Shown piece by piece: positions 45,635 to 55,055 of a DNA stretch of 64,000 nt (positions within the stretch are counted from its first letter, which is position 1; each line of letters starts with the position of its first letter). The DNA lies in assembly GCF_004770055.1 (NCBI RefSeq), contig NZ_RQEP01000005.1, positions 124,001 through 188,000 on the forward strand, given 5' to 3'. Under the pieces are notes generated by a model that saw only the letters and a program-made list of their open reading frames with translations, searched no databases and had not been told where the DNA came from. The position numbers were made by a program, and so were the translations under genes. The stretch is from Leptospira semungkisensis. Its GTDB lineage: Bacteria; Spirochaetota; Leptospiria; Leptospirales; Leptospiraceae.

Positions 45635-46878
45635 TCCCCCCTGATAATCTCGATCGGAGATAATTTACTCGCGGATCTTGCCGGAAAAATGCTAGCGATC
45701 AAGGTCGCGATAAAAGCTAGCAAAAATGCCTGAAGATAAATAGGAGCCTCGAAGGAAACCATCATCATTCCTGACTTAGTTTGCATGAGAGGGTTCGAGA
45801 AAGACACATGTTCCAATCTTCTACAGATCAGATAACCGAGTAACATTCCGAAAACCCCTCCTGCGACTCCCAGAAGCAAGCCCTGTATCAGAAAGATCTT
45901 TAGGATATCCACGGGCTCATATCCGATCGATCTGAGAATGGCGATCTCTCTTCTTTTTTGCCCTATGACTATATTTAGAATATTATAAATCCCGAATCCT
46001 GCCACCAAGAGAATCGTCCCGACGAGAGCATAACGAATTGCATCCTGCATCTTGAATAAGGAAATGAAAGTAGCATTCACATCCTCCCAACTCTGGACTT
46101 TAACGTCCCCTTCTCTCCCCCATTCTCTTGCCTTGGGAGTGGCTCTGGACAATTCTTTCAATCGGACTACGATATCACTGATCCGATTCGGAGTTTGGTT
46201 TAGATTTTGAACATCCGCGAGATTCGCGTATGCGGAGCCGTCGTCTACGGCCTTATTCCCCATTTGAAAAGCGGCAACAATCTTGAAGGGAATCGGATCA
46301 GATTTGCCTGTGCTTATATAAACCGTATCAGAGATCCTTGCTCCTAAAAGAAGTCGTAAGCCTTCTCCGATCACGAGTTTATTTCCGCTCTCTCGGATCT
46401 CTGAAAAATCTCCTTGGATAATATTTTCTTTGATCCGAGCTACTTTGGACTGAGCATCCGGTTTTACACCGATAATCCTTCCTGCTTCGGCGATCTTTCC
46501 CTTTCTATAGATCACTTTGATCTGTAATTGAGAAGAACTCGCCTCTACTTCAGGATCAGAGCTGACCTTCTTTTGCCAACCTGCTTGATTTTCTATCTCT
46601 TCGCTGTCCCTTCTTCCAGAAGGAGGAACGGACCAAAAAGGAATTTCCTTCGAACGAAATAGGATCGTATCTAGATCTTTCTCTCCGATGATCTTAACCT
46701 GAGAAGATATACGAATGTGAGCGTCGTTGTTCACTAACTGATCGATGAGATATTCCCGCAAACCTAATAGGATCCCTGAAATCACGATGTAAGCTGTGGC
46801 TCCCAAAACGATCCCGAGCAAGGTTAAAAGAGTCTGCTTTTTTCGAGCAGACATTTGTCTTAAGGCAATGAAGAACAT
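45631..46878 (-). CDS. MacB/FtsX-like ABC permease
   Basis: 415 residues. One N-terminal helix (residues about 17-38), a large periplasmic domain of some 240 residues, and three C-terminal helices with [15 protein letters not shown] between them: the four-helix FtsX/MacB permease layout. It works mechanically with the ATPase to drive an outer membrane or lipoprotein-transfer process. The neighbouring adaptor makes tripartite efflux more likely than lipoprotein release. Confidence 0.9.
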   Translation of the reverse strand: MFFIALRQMSARKKQTLLTLLGIVLGATAYIVISGILLGLREYLIDQLVNNDAHIRISSQVKIIGEKDLDTILFRSKEIPFWSVPPSGRRDSEEIENQAGWQKKVSSDPEVEASSSQLQIKVIYRKGKIAEAGRIIGVKPDAQSKVARIKENIIQGDFSEIRESGNKLVIGEGLRLLLGARISDTVYISTGKSDPIPFKIVAAFQMGNKAVDDGSAYANLADVQNLNQTPNRISDIVVRLKELSRATPKAREWGREGDVKVQSWEDVNATFISLFKMQDAIRYALVGTILLVAGFGIYNILNIVIGQKRREIAILRSIGYEPVDILKIFLIQGLLLGVAGGVFGMLLGYLICRRLEHVSFSNPLMQTKSGMMMVSFEAPIYLQAFLLAFIATLIASIFPARSASKLSPIEIIRGE

Positions 46879-47696
46879 CAGTTGTCCCCCTGTAATAGAA
46901 CCTTGTCCCCTATTCTTACTTCGCCTGATAAGAGCTCTGCGTATTCCGAGTTCGCGATCCCGGTTTGGATCTCTTTCGTTTGTATTTTACCATTTTCTAA
47001 TATTTTAATTTTCCCGGAACGGATTCCTTTGATCGGGACGAGAACTACATTTTCCTTGCTCGAAGTTTCGATCGCAACATCAGCAGTCATTCCGGGAAGG
47101 ATCTGAGGAGGAATATTCTCCGGAGTAATATGCACTTGGAATTGGCCGTCCGCAGGATAGACCGATTTCACTTCTCCACTGAAATTCTTATCTCCGAGTG
47201 CCTCAAATCGCACGCGGACCTTTTGGCCCTTCTGCACCTTGACAGCGCCCTTCTCTTCTAAAGAAACGATCAAATATCTTTTTCGAAGATCCATAACGGT
47301 CACTACCGGAGTTTGAGGAACGACAGTCTCCTTTGTCTCGTAAGCAACCTTTGTAACCACACCGTCCAGAGGAGAGCGCATGGTACCGAAACTATCAAAC
47401 TCCACAAGAGGAGTTCCTTCCTTTACTTGATCTCCTTCTTCAACATAGATCTTACGAATGGCAGAAGGCACAGCCACCCTGAGATGATACACATCCGAAG
47501 AAGTCACCGTTGCAAGTCCGTAAACAGATTCGATGATAGAACCTTGGATGATCTCTGAAACATCCTTGTTGGAACTATTACTCTTCCAAAGTAAAACTAC
47601 CGAGAGAAGAAGAACAGGAACCAAGATCGGAACTAAGAACTTGGGTTTGCTCTTGATCCATTGGATCCATTTAGTAAGTCTCTCTGGAAAATTCAT
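46878..47696 (-). CDS. HlyD/MacA-type periplasmic adaptor
   Basis: 272 residues from the ATG at 47696, behind AAGGA; the frame extends to 47738 but without a ribosome site. One N-terminal membrane helix (residues 17-36), then a lipoyl-like half (IYVEEGDQVKEGTPLVEFD and SPLDGVVTKVAYETKETV) with a very short hairpin, and a beta-barrel domain (KGQKVRVRFEALGDKNFSGEV). It should join the MacB-like permease to an outer membrane channel. The TolC-like gene near 16 kb is a possible partner. Confidence 0.88.
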   Translation of the reverse strand: MNFPERLTKWIQWIKSKPKFLVPILVPVLLLSVVLLWKSNSSNKDVSEIIQGSIIESVYGLATVTSSDVYHLRVAVPSAIRKIYVEEGDQVKEGTPLVEFDSFGTMRSPLDGVVTKVAYETKETVVPQTPVVTVMDLRKRYLIVSLEEKGAVKVQKGQKVRVRFEALGDKNFSGEVKSVYPADGQFQVHITPENIPPQILPGMTADVAIETSSKENVVLVPIKGIRSGKIKILENGKIQTKEIQTGIANSEYAELLSGEVRIGDKVLLQGDN

Positions 47697-47739
47697 ATTC
47701 ACCGTCCTTCTTCTATTCAGACGGAAGGAATTTAACAAA

Positions 47740-47768
47740 GTAAACTATTTTATTGTATTTTAGTTTAC
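47740..47768. promoter_or_regulatory. Long inverted repeat before the MacAB-like operon
   Basis: GTAAACTA (47740-47747) and TAGTTTAC (47761-47768) are perfect 8-bp arms with a 13-bp AT-rich spacer that includes a reverse-strand TACAAT -10 candidate. It is a good operator candidate for the TetR protein encoded at the end of the operon. Confidence 0.6.
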
Positions 47769-47865
47769 ATCTAAAAATGCCATTTTGTCATATATACCAG
47801 AACAGGTTCATACTCGACATTTAGCGCCTAACAGATCGAATCTGGAAAAAAAGAGGAACTACTCC

Positions 47866-48237
47866 ATGAGTAAAAAGACAAATCAAATATTGTATTGGAT
47901 CTTCACTGCTCCGATCATTGCAGGAAATCTATTCGGTGCATACGCATATACTAGCCAAAACCCTCAGGTCTTAGAAGGCCTCGGACATCTTGGTTACCCA
48001 GGATATATCACTTACATTTTAGGGCCTGCGAAGGGACTGAGCGCACTTGCTCTTCTATTTCCTAAATTCCCAAGATTGAAAGAATGGGCGTATGCAGGAA
48101 TCACATTCAACGTGTTAGGTGCTGGACTTTCTCACCTATTGGCAGGAGATCCGAATTATCCTACTCCGTTTGTCTCTCTCATCTTATGCTCGGTTTCTTA
48201 TGTTCTTTGGAGAAAGTTGGAAGCAGCAAAAGCCTAA
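47866..48237 (+). CDS. DoxX-like small membrane protein
   Basis: 123 residues from the ATG at 47866, with GAGGAA nine bases upstream; the open frame before it (from 47785) has no support. Four hydrophobic helices and the pattern GHLGYPGYITYILGPAKGLSALAL fit the DoxX-like group. Inner membrane location expected; function unknown. The MmcQ-like gene starts 11 bp downstream. Confidence 0.8.
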   Translation: MSKKTNQILYWIFTAPIIAGNLFGAYAYTSQNPQVLEGLGHLGYPGYITYILGPAKGLSALALLFPKFPRLKEWAYAGITFNVLGAGLSHLLAGDPNYPTPFVSLILCSVSYVLWRKLEAAKA

Positions 48238-48248
48238 TCCACCCTACG

Positions 48249-48611
48249 ATGCCTAAGAAAGTCGACCAACTTGCCAGAGTTCGAAAGATCTGCTTTTCCC
48301 TTCCTGAAGTCACGGAAGTAGGGGCTTGGGGAGCTCCTACATTTCGGATCAGATCGAAAATGTTTGCCATGTATCGGGAAGACCATCATGGAGACGGTAG
48401 ATTGGGACTCTGGCTAAAGTCGACTTTCGATCAACAAGAAGCTTTATTAGAATTCGATCCGATCCGTTTCTTCAAACCTGCATACGTTGGGCCAAGAGGT
48501 TGGATCGGACTCCATCTGGATAAGAATTCGGATGAAGAAGTGAGTTTTCACGTCAAGGAAGCTTACAAACTAATAGCTCCCAGAAAATTATTAGAGAAAT
48601 TTAATATATAA
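48249..48611 (+). CDS. MmcQ/YjbR-family protein
   Basis: 120 residues from the ATG at 48249; the longer frame from 48084 lies inside the DoxX-like gene. CFSLPEVTEVGAWGAPTFRIRSKMFAM followed by FFKPAYVGPRGWIGLHL is the YjbR/MmcQ fold (a small double-wing, CyaY-like domain often annotated as DNA-binding). Probably co-transcribed with the DoxX-like gene. Its 3' end overlaps the convergent cyclase gene by 11 bp. Confidence 0.82.
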   Translation: MPKKVDQLARVRKICFSLPEVTEVGAWGAPTFRIRSKMFAMYREDHHGDGRLGLWLKSTFDQQEALLEFDPIRFFKPAYVGPRGWIGLHLDKNSDEEVSFHVKEAYKLIAPRKLLEKFNI

Positions 48612-49962
48612 GAACCGGCTCTCTTCTTCCGAAACGTTTGCCATATTCCTCCCAAAACTTGGCATTTGGATTTCTAGGATTTTTTTTGTCTCTGTATTCT
48701 GGTTTCAATCCCAACAAGAAAAACATAGCAGTCTTTTCCTTATTCTTGACCGGGAGTTTTCCTCGAGACTTGAACTGAAAGAAGTCCTTGGTTAAATTCA
48801 CCACCGATTGGGTCACATTCACTCTACCTGGTTCGCTATTCGATTCCATGCGACTCGCCAGATTCACAGTGTCGCCCCAAACATCATAAGAAAATTTTCG
48901 AGCCCCGATCACTCCGGCAACCAAAGGTCCCGAATGCACTCCAATTCTTGCCTTCCAGGCAGGTCCCTTCTTCTTTAATTCGGATAGCTCCTCTAAACGT
49001 TCCAACATTTCGAGGGCTGCGAGCAGACTGTCTATTGCATGAGAAGATCGATACGAAGGAACTCCTGCGACACACATGTATGCATCACCTATCGTCTTTA
49101 ATTTTTCCAAGTGATGTGTTTCGCTCACCGAATCGAAATGGCGAAAGCAAAAGTCCAGTTCCATTACAAGATCGTTAGGAGTTAGAGTTTCTGCGATAGA
49201 AGTAAATCCGTAAAAATCGGTAAATAGAACTGTTGCCTGAGAAATAAATCTAGGTTCGGAGCTTCCCTTCTTCTTCAATTCCTCTGCTGTTTCCTTGGGA
49301 AGAATATTCAGTAAAAGTAATTCTGTTTTTTCTTTCTCTTCTTTTAAGGATTGGTCCGCATTCCAGGCGGCGTTTGCCAATTCCTTTCCTATAAAGGAAA
49401 ACCAGGCTACGACCAATACCAAGCTCGTGAAATAAAAATAGTTTTGGTACTTAGGATTCAGATTAAAGATAGGACTATAAAAATAGGGAATGATATGGAC
49501 GGAAACGAATAGTAGAGCTAATACTCCCTCCATGATATATAGAAACTTCTTCTCTTCTGGAGGAAAAATATAGAAAGGAAGCGCAAAACTTGCGAGTATA
49601 TACAGATCCAAGCCTGCACTCTGAGGAAGGATCCGAGAGATCATAAAAAGCTGCATGGTCCCGGTTACAGAAAGAAGTACCCTAGCAGTTTTATGCCGAC
49701 CATTCATATTAAAGAAGAGCACTAGGATATAACCGAGAGTGTTTAGGGACCACAGAGAATAAAACCAGATCGGAAACATGAGCCCGATGAATGTAAAAAG
49801 AATATAATATAAAAAACTGAATAATGCGCTGATCAAGACCACTGCATTGGTGGCGACTATATATCTTGCCTCGGATGCTCCTTCGGTCCCGATAGAGAGA
49901 AGTTTCTTCCAAATCCGTTTAGGGATCCGGCAATAGTGAAACAAGGTTCTGAAAAAGCTCAT
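48601..49962 (-). CDS. Membrane-bound class III adenylate cyclase
   Basis: 453 residues from the ATG at 49962. About six hydrophobic helices span residues 35-200, then a short coiled linker. The catalytic domain (residues about 235-430) has the metal Asp in LFTDFYGFTS, the purine-site Lys in LKTIGDAYM, and DTVNLASRM with the second purine-site Asp and the transition-state Asn, which indicate ATP rather than GTP use. It makes cAMP as a homodimer. No substrate-site residue is missing. Confidence 0.9.
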   Translation of the reverse strand: MSFFRTLFHYCRIPKRIWKKLLSIGTEGASEARYIVATNAVVLISALFSFLYYILFTFIGLMFPIWFYSLWSLNTLGYILVLFFNMNGRHKTARVLLSVTGTMQLFMISRILPQSAGLDLYILASFALPFYIFPPEEKKFLYIMEGVLALLFVSVHIIPYFYSPIFNLNPKYQNYFYFTSLVLVVAWFSFIGKELANAAWNADQSLKEEKEKTELLLLNILPKETAEELKKKGSSEPRFISQATVLFTDFYGFTSIAETLTPNDLVMELDFCFRHFDSVSETHHLEKLKTIGDAYMCVAGVPSYRSSHAIDSLLAALEMLERLEELSELKKKGPAWKARIGVHSGPLVAGVIGARKFSYDVWGDTVNLASRMESNSEPGRVNVTQSVVNLTKDFFQFKSRGKLPVKNKEKTAMFFLLGLKPEYRDKKNPRNPNAKFWEEYGKRFGRREPVLIY

Positions 49963-50040
49963 AGGCGACAATTCCGTAGGATTTTTCGGATATTGGAAAT
50001 CCCTATTTATCTAAACGGACAAAATTTAAAATCCACTATC

Positions 50041-51408
50041 TTATGAAGAAGCTTCCACAGTATTTCGGATATGATCTAAAACCCTATAATGGATCTTGTG
50101 CAGGATCCAATGGATCCAAACATTCCAATAGGAGGTAGGACCGAATTTGTTTAAGAACCAGGTCCTTCCGATCAGAAGGGTCTCATTCTTTCCTATAGGA
50201 ATAAGTTCGAAACTTCCCTTCTTAGAAGCAAAGTAACCGTCCAGATGAGTCGGTCTGAGATTTTTATACGGACTCAATTCTTTCATCGCATCCGGCTGAC
50301 GGACCACATCGAATGCTAAAGAAGAATTTTCATCCCATTTAGTAATTGCCTCTACGAACACTCCGTTATTGAACTCGCAGTATCGAATCGCACCAATCCC
50401 TTTTCCTTCTACTCTGGCGCGAATCGGATAAGAGATACCAGCGTTAAAGATAATTTCTTGAGGTTCAGGTATATCAGAAAACTCGAATAGACCCTTCCAA
50501 ACTCTCTCTTTTGGAGCGGAGATTTTCAAGCTGGTTTCTACCATATACCACTCCAATTTCTGATCCAAGTGAGCTTCCAGATAGGCGGTAGAAGGAAGGA
50601 TTAAGAATAGAAAAGGTAAAACAGAAGAGACTAATTTCGATTTGGATTGAAGAAGATAGGCAACTCCTCCTCCCAAGAACCCCAGACAATAGGCCAAAGG
50701 AGCAGCCATTAAAAGACAGATAACCCCTTCTAACGCAATGATCAGGGTAATAATTCCTGCAAGAGAGATCGCTACGAAAGAGATCAGTATTGTCTGCCTC
50801 AAATTCACCGGTTCTGACGTTGAATACAAAACGACTGAAGTAAATCCTATCAGGAAAGGCCCGCCCACGAACAAACTTGCCCCGTAAGCTTTCAGGATAT
50901 TGGTAGAAAAAAGACTGAACACTAAGGTTATACTAGCTGTAAAAAGTATGGACCAAATAGAAACGATCAGCTTCGACTTTGGAAAGAATTTTGCAGAAGA
51001 TTCTCCATCGGAACTAGGATAAAGATTCTCAGGAAGCACCGACAACAGAAAGAACATTAGAAAGTTCAGAAACGGAACGAAGAATAAAAGAGCCCAGAAC
51101 GAACTTAAACCGATGCTGCGCAATCTCTTAATGCAAAATATGGTTCCTAGATAAATGAAGGGCAAAGAGATCGCGAGTAATGTATAATAAAACCCAGCCT
51201 GCTCCGGAGGAAAATTTCCCAGAAGTATCTTTCCAGGATCTTTAAAATACTCGGCTATCCACCATAAACGGTCAAAGAAGTAGTAAGCTATGAAGCGATC
51301 TATATTGTATTTTACAGTGAATAAAATGACTCCCGTAATAAAAAACTTCTTACGATCTATCGGAACCGATACACTTAAGAAATCTTTAATTCGTTTAAAT
51401 AGCTCCAT
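50041..51408 (-). CDS. DUF805-like membrane protein fused to an SRPBCC domain
   Basis: 455 residues. Residues 1-290 are hydrophobic, with about eight helices; CIKRLRSIGLSSFWALLFFVPFLN is close to the DUF805 core. Residues about 300-450 are soluble and start VETSLKISAPKERVWKGLF, typical of an SRPBCC (START-like, polyketide-cyclase) ligand pocket, ending with a His-rich helix. The topology suggests a membrane-anchored lipid or hydrophobic-ligand binding domain. Function unknown. It follows the TEX264-like gene by 16 bp. Confidence 0.8.
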   Translation of the reverse strand: MELFKRIKDFLSVSVPIDRKKFFITGVILFTVKYNIDRFIAYYFFDRLWWIAEYFKDPGKILLGNFPPEQAGFYYTLLAISLPFIYLGTIFCIKRLRSIGLSSFWALLFFVPFLNFLMFFLLSVLPENLYPSSDGESSAKFFPKSKLIVSIWSILFTASITLVFSLFSTNILKAYGASLFVGGPFLIGFTSVVLYSTSEPVNLRQTILISFVAISLAGIITLIIALEGVICLLMAAPLAYCLGFLGGGVAYLLQSKSKLVSSVLPFLFLILPSTAYLEAHLDQKLEWYMVETSLKISAPKERVWKGLFEFSDIPEPQEIIFNAGISYPIRARVEGKGIGAIRYCEFNNGVFVEAITKWDENSSLAFDVVRQPDAMKELSPYKNLRPTHLDGYFASKKGSFELIPIGKNETLLIGRTWFLNKFGPTSYWNVWIHWILHKIHYRVLDHIRNTVEASS

Positions 51409-51424
51409 AGCAAATAGTTCCTAC

Positions 51425-51976
51425 TTAATCCAAAGACATCATATACTTGGACGTTTTTTCTACGAGAGGCTCATAGATCTCCATAGAAGCCTTTCCATTC
51501 ATATCGCAGCCTTTTTCTATGCAGGTTTTTGTTAATTCCGGATAGACCTTGTAAATCCCTACAAAGATAGAAACAAAACTCTTCAAAGGGAAATCGACGG
51601 TTATGTATTTTTTCCTTTCGATGGTTCTATATTTTAAGGGAAGAGAAAATCCAGAAGGGATCTCGGTCAATGGTTCCGAAAACAAAGCTCCTACTTCGCA
51701 TCTCAGTTTTTCCTCGGCGACAGTATTCGGGTTATCTTTATAGATCCCAAAGAGTTTATAATTCTTAATTCCCTTTGCCGGAAATTCCTTTTGAATAGAT
51801 TCAAAGGTATCACCTACATGTCTGTAATTCCCGACACGATCATGAGATAAAACATAGAAGGGTCCTAATGTTTCTTCCTTTACTTGAATGGTATCGAACG
51901 CTCCCAAGTAATAGAGATAACCAAACCCAGAAACCAGTAAGAACGCAATTGCACCTAGAAAAATTTTTAACTTCAT
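51425..51976 (-). CDS. Membrane-anchored GyrI-domain protein, TEX264-like
   Basis: 183 residues: one N-terminal helix (residues 4-27), then a GyrI-like ligand-binding domain. The segments [23 protein letters not shown] and the C-terminal [14 protein letters not shown] line up by eye with human TEX264 (VYYDNPHMV, CAVGSILSE, and a SIWLATRRVHPAL segment), including the N-terminal membrane anchor. In animals TEX264 is an ER-phagy receptor through an added tail that is absent here, so only the ancestral small-molecule or protein-binding module is implied. Upstream neighbour of the DUF805-SRPBCC gene, likely the same operon. Confidence 0.75.
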   Translation of the reverse strand: MKLKIFLGAIAFLLVSGFGYLYYLGAFDTIQVKEETLGPFYVLSHDRVGNYRHVGDTFESIQKEFPAKGIKNYKLFGIYKDNPNTVAEEKLRCEVGALFSEPLTEIPSGFSLPLKYRTIERKKYITVDFPLKSFVSIFVGIYKVYPELTKTCIEKGCDMNGKASMEIYEPLVEKTSKYMMSLD

Positions 51977-52064
51977 TTCAAACTCCGGAAGGGAATTTTA
52001 AACGAATGTGGATACCGATTGCAAGAAAGATTTTGACCGCTTTGTAAACGGTTTTGTGAGAGAA

Positions 52065-53399
52065 TTATTTCAGACTTGGCTCGAGGAGACCGTACTTCTC
52101 TTTTACTTTTTTGATCTTAGTTTCCATATCCTTCCAAAGGGATTCTTTTTGAGGATGGAAGGTGGAATATACACCCTGACGGATCAGGTCGACGATCTCA
52201 TCTAAGGAGAAATCCAAAAATCTCCAAAGCTTGAAATACTCGTAGGTCAAGTTCACGTTGAATATTTCAGGATCATCTGTATTGATGCAAAGAGGAAGAC
52301 CCTGGTCATAATAATATCGAACCGGATGGTTTTGTTCCTTACGAACATATTTTCCGGTAAACACGTTAGACGTAACACATATCTCTATCGGGATCTTGTT
52401 CTCTCTTAGATAATTGACTAGTTCCGGATCTTGGATGGCAGAAGTACCATGACCGATCCTTTCTGCCTTGCATAATTCCACAGCTTCCCAGATCGCCCAA
52501 GGACCGTCGTCTTCTCCCGAGTGAGCGACAGTTCTTAAGCCAGCTTCTCTCGCTTTTTTGAAGACTTCGGCATAATCTCTGGCTGGGCCCATCAACTCGG
52601 CGCCACCAAGACCTATCCCAATCACTTCTTTTTGTTTGAGCTTGAGAACACGATTGAGATTGTTCATCGCATTCTCCGGACCGAAGGAACGAGAAACGTC
52701 GACAAGAATCTTGATCTCTATACCGTCTTTGGCCTTCTCTTCTCGAATACCTTCCACAAGTTGATTGACCATCTCTTCGAAATCGAGACCATTCTGAATG
52801 AACTTAGAAGGAGCAAAGAAAACTTCAGTATATAGAATATGATTCGCACGCATGTACTCTGCGAGACTTCCCACAAAGTGATATAAATCTGCAGGCTCTT
52901 TGACCAAGCTTTGGATAAAGAAGAATACCTGAATGAATCCGTTCAGATCCTTGAAATTGAATTTTGCCTCGAACTCTTCTTCACTGAGTTGAATGCCGTT
53001 CTTTGCCATCAACTTCTTCATCGTATCCTTGTTTACACAAGCTTCGAGGTGAAGATGGATTTCTGTCTTAGGCAATTCTCTGATTAGATTAATAACGTCC
53101 TGGTCTTGCAGCTTCTTAGAAGAAAGATCTGCGGGTTCTAAGAGAGAAGAAGCAGTTTGACGACCTGACTCGTAAGCGTCGGTATCTCCCAAGAGCCAGC
53201 GGGGAGGATCCGCGATCTCCAGTTCCAAGAGACGGATCCTTTCGTTCAGAAGATTATTGATCTGTTTGTCGAATGAGATTTGAAGGGAAGAAGAGTACGG
53301 CCTGTCGGCGGGCAATCTGCTCTTGAGACGGTTTAATTCAGAGACATCCCGATCCAGGATCCGAATTCTTTCTAAAATTTCCGCGAAGGACAAACCCAC
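52065..53399 (-). CDS. Adenosine deaminase-like amidohydrolase with N-terminal extension
   Basis: 444 residues from a GTG, no Shine-Dalgarno, so the start is uncertain. The first 100 residues are helical and charged and not part of the family. The amidohydrolase barrel follows: metal site EIHLHLEAC, catalytic Glu in VAHSGEDDGP, His in ERIGHGTSA and Asp in CINTDDPEIF. The usual HLHLDG reads HLHLEAC. It probably deaminates adenosine or a related purine for salvage. Confidence 0.86.
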   Translation of the reverse strand: MGLSFAEILERIRILDRDVSELNRLKSRLPADRPYSSSLQISFDKQINNLLNERIRLLELEIADPPRWLLGDTDAYESGRQTASSLLEPADLSSKKLQDQDVINLIRELPKTEIHLHLEACVNKDTMKKLMAKNGIQLSEEEFEAKFNFKDLNGFIQVFFFIQSLVKEPADLYHFVGSLAEYMRANHILYTEVFFAPSKFIQNGLDFEEMVNQLVEGIREEKAKDGIEIKILVDVSRSFGPENAMNNLNRVLKLKQKEVIGIGLGGAELMGPARDYAEVFKKAREAGLRTVAHSGEDDGPWAIWEAVELCKAERIGHGTSAIQDPELVNYLRENKIPIEICVTSNVFTGKYVRKEQNHPVRYYYDQGLPLCINTDDPEIFNVNLTYEYFKLWRFLDFSLDEIVDLIRQGVYSTFHPQKESLWKDMETKIKKVKEKYGLLEPSLK

Positions 53400-53518
53400 G
53401 GGAGCAGGGTAAGTAAAACCCCTTCGGATTTCAATTCCTAAAAAGATTCCGACGGTTTTCCCCTTATCTTTTCCGGAATTCAGCCGATCCTAAAAGAAGC
53501 GTCGGAGGATTTTGTCGC

Positions 53519-54715
53519 ATGATCACAGCAAGAAAAACGTTTTTACCATTCGCACTCCCCTTAATTTCCGAAAAGGCAATAGAAGAAGTGGCGGCGGTAC
53601 TGCGTTCGGGCTGGATCACGGCTGGGCCCAAGGTAAAAGAATTCGAAGAAGAGTTCGCAAGATATTGCGGAGCGGATTTCGCGCTCGCAATGAACTCCGC
53701 AACTGCCGGCCTACACCTCGCGTTAGAATCCATCGGCCTCTGTTCGGAAGACGCAGTACTTGTTCCTGCAGTAACATTCACAGCCACTGCTGAGACGGTT
53801 TGCTATTTTGGCGCTGAGCCGATTCTCACAGATGTGGATCCGATCTATAATCTCATGACTGTGGAGACCTTAAAGGAAACCATCGAAAGAGAGTGCGTAT
53901 TCTCCAAAGGAAATCTGGTCCATAAGAAAACCGGAAAGACAGTCAGAGCATTAATGCCTGTCCACTTGGCCGGTGCCGTCTGTGATATGGACGCACTCAA
54001 CTCTCTCGCAAGAGAATATCATCTTTACGTAATAGAAGATTCTGCTCATGCCTTCCCTGCAACACATAAGGGAAGAAAAATAGGAACTCACGGAGACTTT
54101 ACTGTCTTCAGTTTCTATGCAACCAAAGGAATTACTACTGGAGAAGGTGGAATGGTTACCACCCGCCACGCTCATTTTGCAGAACGCATGAAATTGATGA
54201 GACTGCATGGCATCAACCGAGAGACCTATGGACGTCCTGGTTGGTACTACGAAGTGGTTTCTCCGGGATTCAAATACAATATGAATGATATCGCTGCTGC
54301 GATCGGAATCGTACAATTATCCGAAGCAGAGGATTTATGGAGAAGAAGGATCGAGATTGCCGACATCTATCGCTCCGAATTTGCGCAGTTGCCTTTCCTA
54401 CATCTACCATTGCCCGCAAAAGATGGAGATCATTCTTGGCATTTATTTAGAGTAGAAGTGGATACCGTTCAAGAAAGGATGAACAGAGATATCTTAAGTG
54501 CGGAATTGCACAAGAGAAACATCGGTTCAAGCTTACACTTCATTCCTCTCTATGAGCATCCATTCTATCAAAGATTTGGATTTGATCGTAAGAACTATCC
54601 GAACGCAGACGCAATGTATAAGAAGACTCTCTCTCTTCCTTTATTCGCTGGAATGACTGATTCTGATATAGAAGATGTTGTGACAGCAGTGAAAGGGATC
54701 TTCTCGGATCTATAA
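53519..54715 (+). CDS. DegT/DnrJ/EryC1-family sugar aminotransferase
   Basis: 398 residues, ATG ten bases after GGAGG. PLISEKAIEEV, FTATAETVCYFGAEPI, VIEDSAHAFPA and FYATKGITTGEGG (PLP Lys203) match sugar aminotransferases such as ArnB, PseC and perosamine synthase. It converts a 4-keto nucleotide sugar to the amino sugar, for lipopolysaccharide or glycan synthesis. It is not in a sugar cluster here; the SpsF/PseG-like gene at 35 kb could belong to the same pathway, which is only inference. Confidence 0.9.
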   Translation: MITARKTFLPFALPLISEKAIEEVAAVLRSGWITAGPKVKEFEEEFARYCGADFALAMNSATAGLHLALESIGLCSEDAVLVPAVTFTATAETVCYFGAEPILTDVDPIYNLMTVETLKETIERECVFSKGNLVHKKTGKTVRALMPVHLAGAVCDMDALNSLAREYHLYVIEDSAHAFPATHKGRKIGTHGDFTVFSFYATKGITTGEGGMVTTRHAHFAERMKLMRLHGINRETYGRPGWYYEVVSPGFKYNMNDIAAAIGIVQLSEAEDLWRRRIEIADIYRSEFAQLPFLHLPLPAKDGDHSWHLFRVEVDTVQERMNRDILSAELHKRNIGSSLHFIPLYEHPFYQRFGFDRKNYPNADAMYKKTLSLPLFAGMTDSDIEDVVTAVKGIFSDL

Positions 54716-54815
54716 AAGAAGATTTCTACTTAAAGAAGTTGGAATCAATATTCCGGGATTCCTTCAATGATTCAATTGGTTTTGCATTTGCCTGAGAAAC
54801 AAATGACGAAATTCA

Positions 54816-55055
54816 ATGCCTACAGTCTTAAGAATACTCGGATATCGTTTTCACTTCTATTCGAATGAAGGAAATGAGCCCCCACATATTCATTGTCGAA
54901 AAGAAAATTGGGAATGCAAATTCTGGTTAAATACTATATCATTAGCCGAGAATAACGGATTTCGAAACCATGAACTTCGAGAGATCGAAAGACTCGTATT
55001 TGAATATAGAGAGAGATTTTTAAAGGCCTATTATGAGTTCCACAGCCGGCAATAA
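54816..55055 (+). CDS. DUF4160 protein
   Basis: 79 residues. GYRFHFYSNEGNEPPHIHCRK is the DUF4160 signature. Small, basic-aromatic and cytosolic. It overlaps the DUF2442 gene by 23 bp. The DUF4160-DUF2442 order recurs in many bacteria and looks like a toxin-antitoxin-style pair, but no activity is established that I know of. Confidence 0.85.
   Translation: MPTVLRILGYRFHFYSNEGNEPPHIHCRKENWECKFWLNTISLAENNGFRNHELREIERLVFEYRERFLKAYYEFHSRQ

Noticed and set aside
44960..46878. LolCDE lipoprotein-release system
   Set aside because: A MacA-type adaptor and a TetR gene are in the unit, and only one permease gene is present, so an efflux role fits better.
48084..48248. N-terminal extension of the MmcQ-like frame
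   Set aside because: It lies within the DoxX-like gene in another frame; the domain begins at the ATG at 48249.
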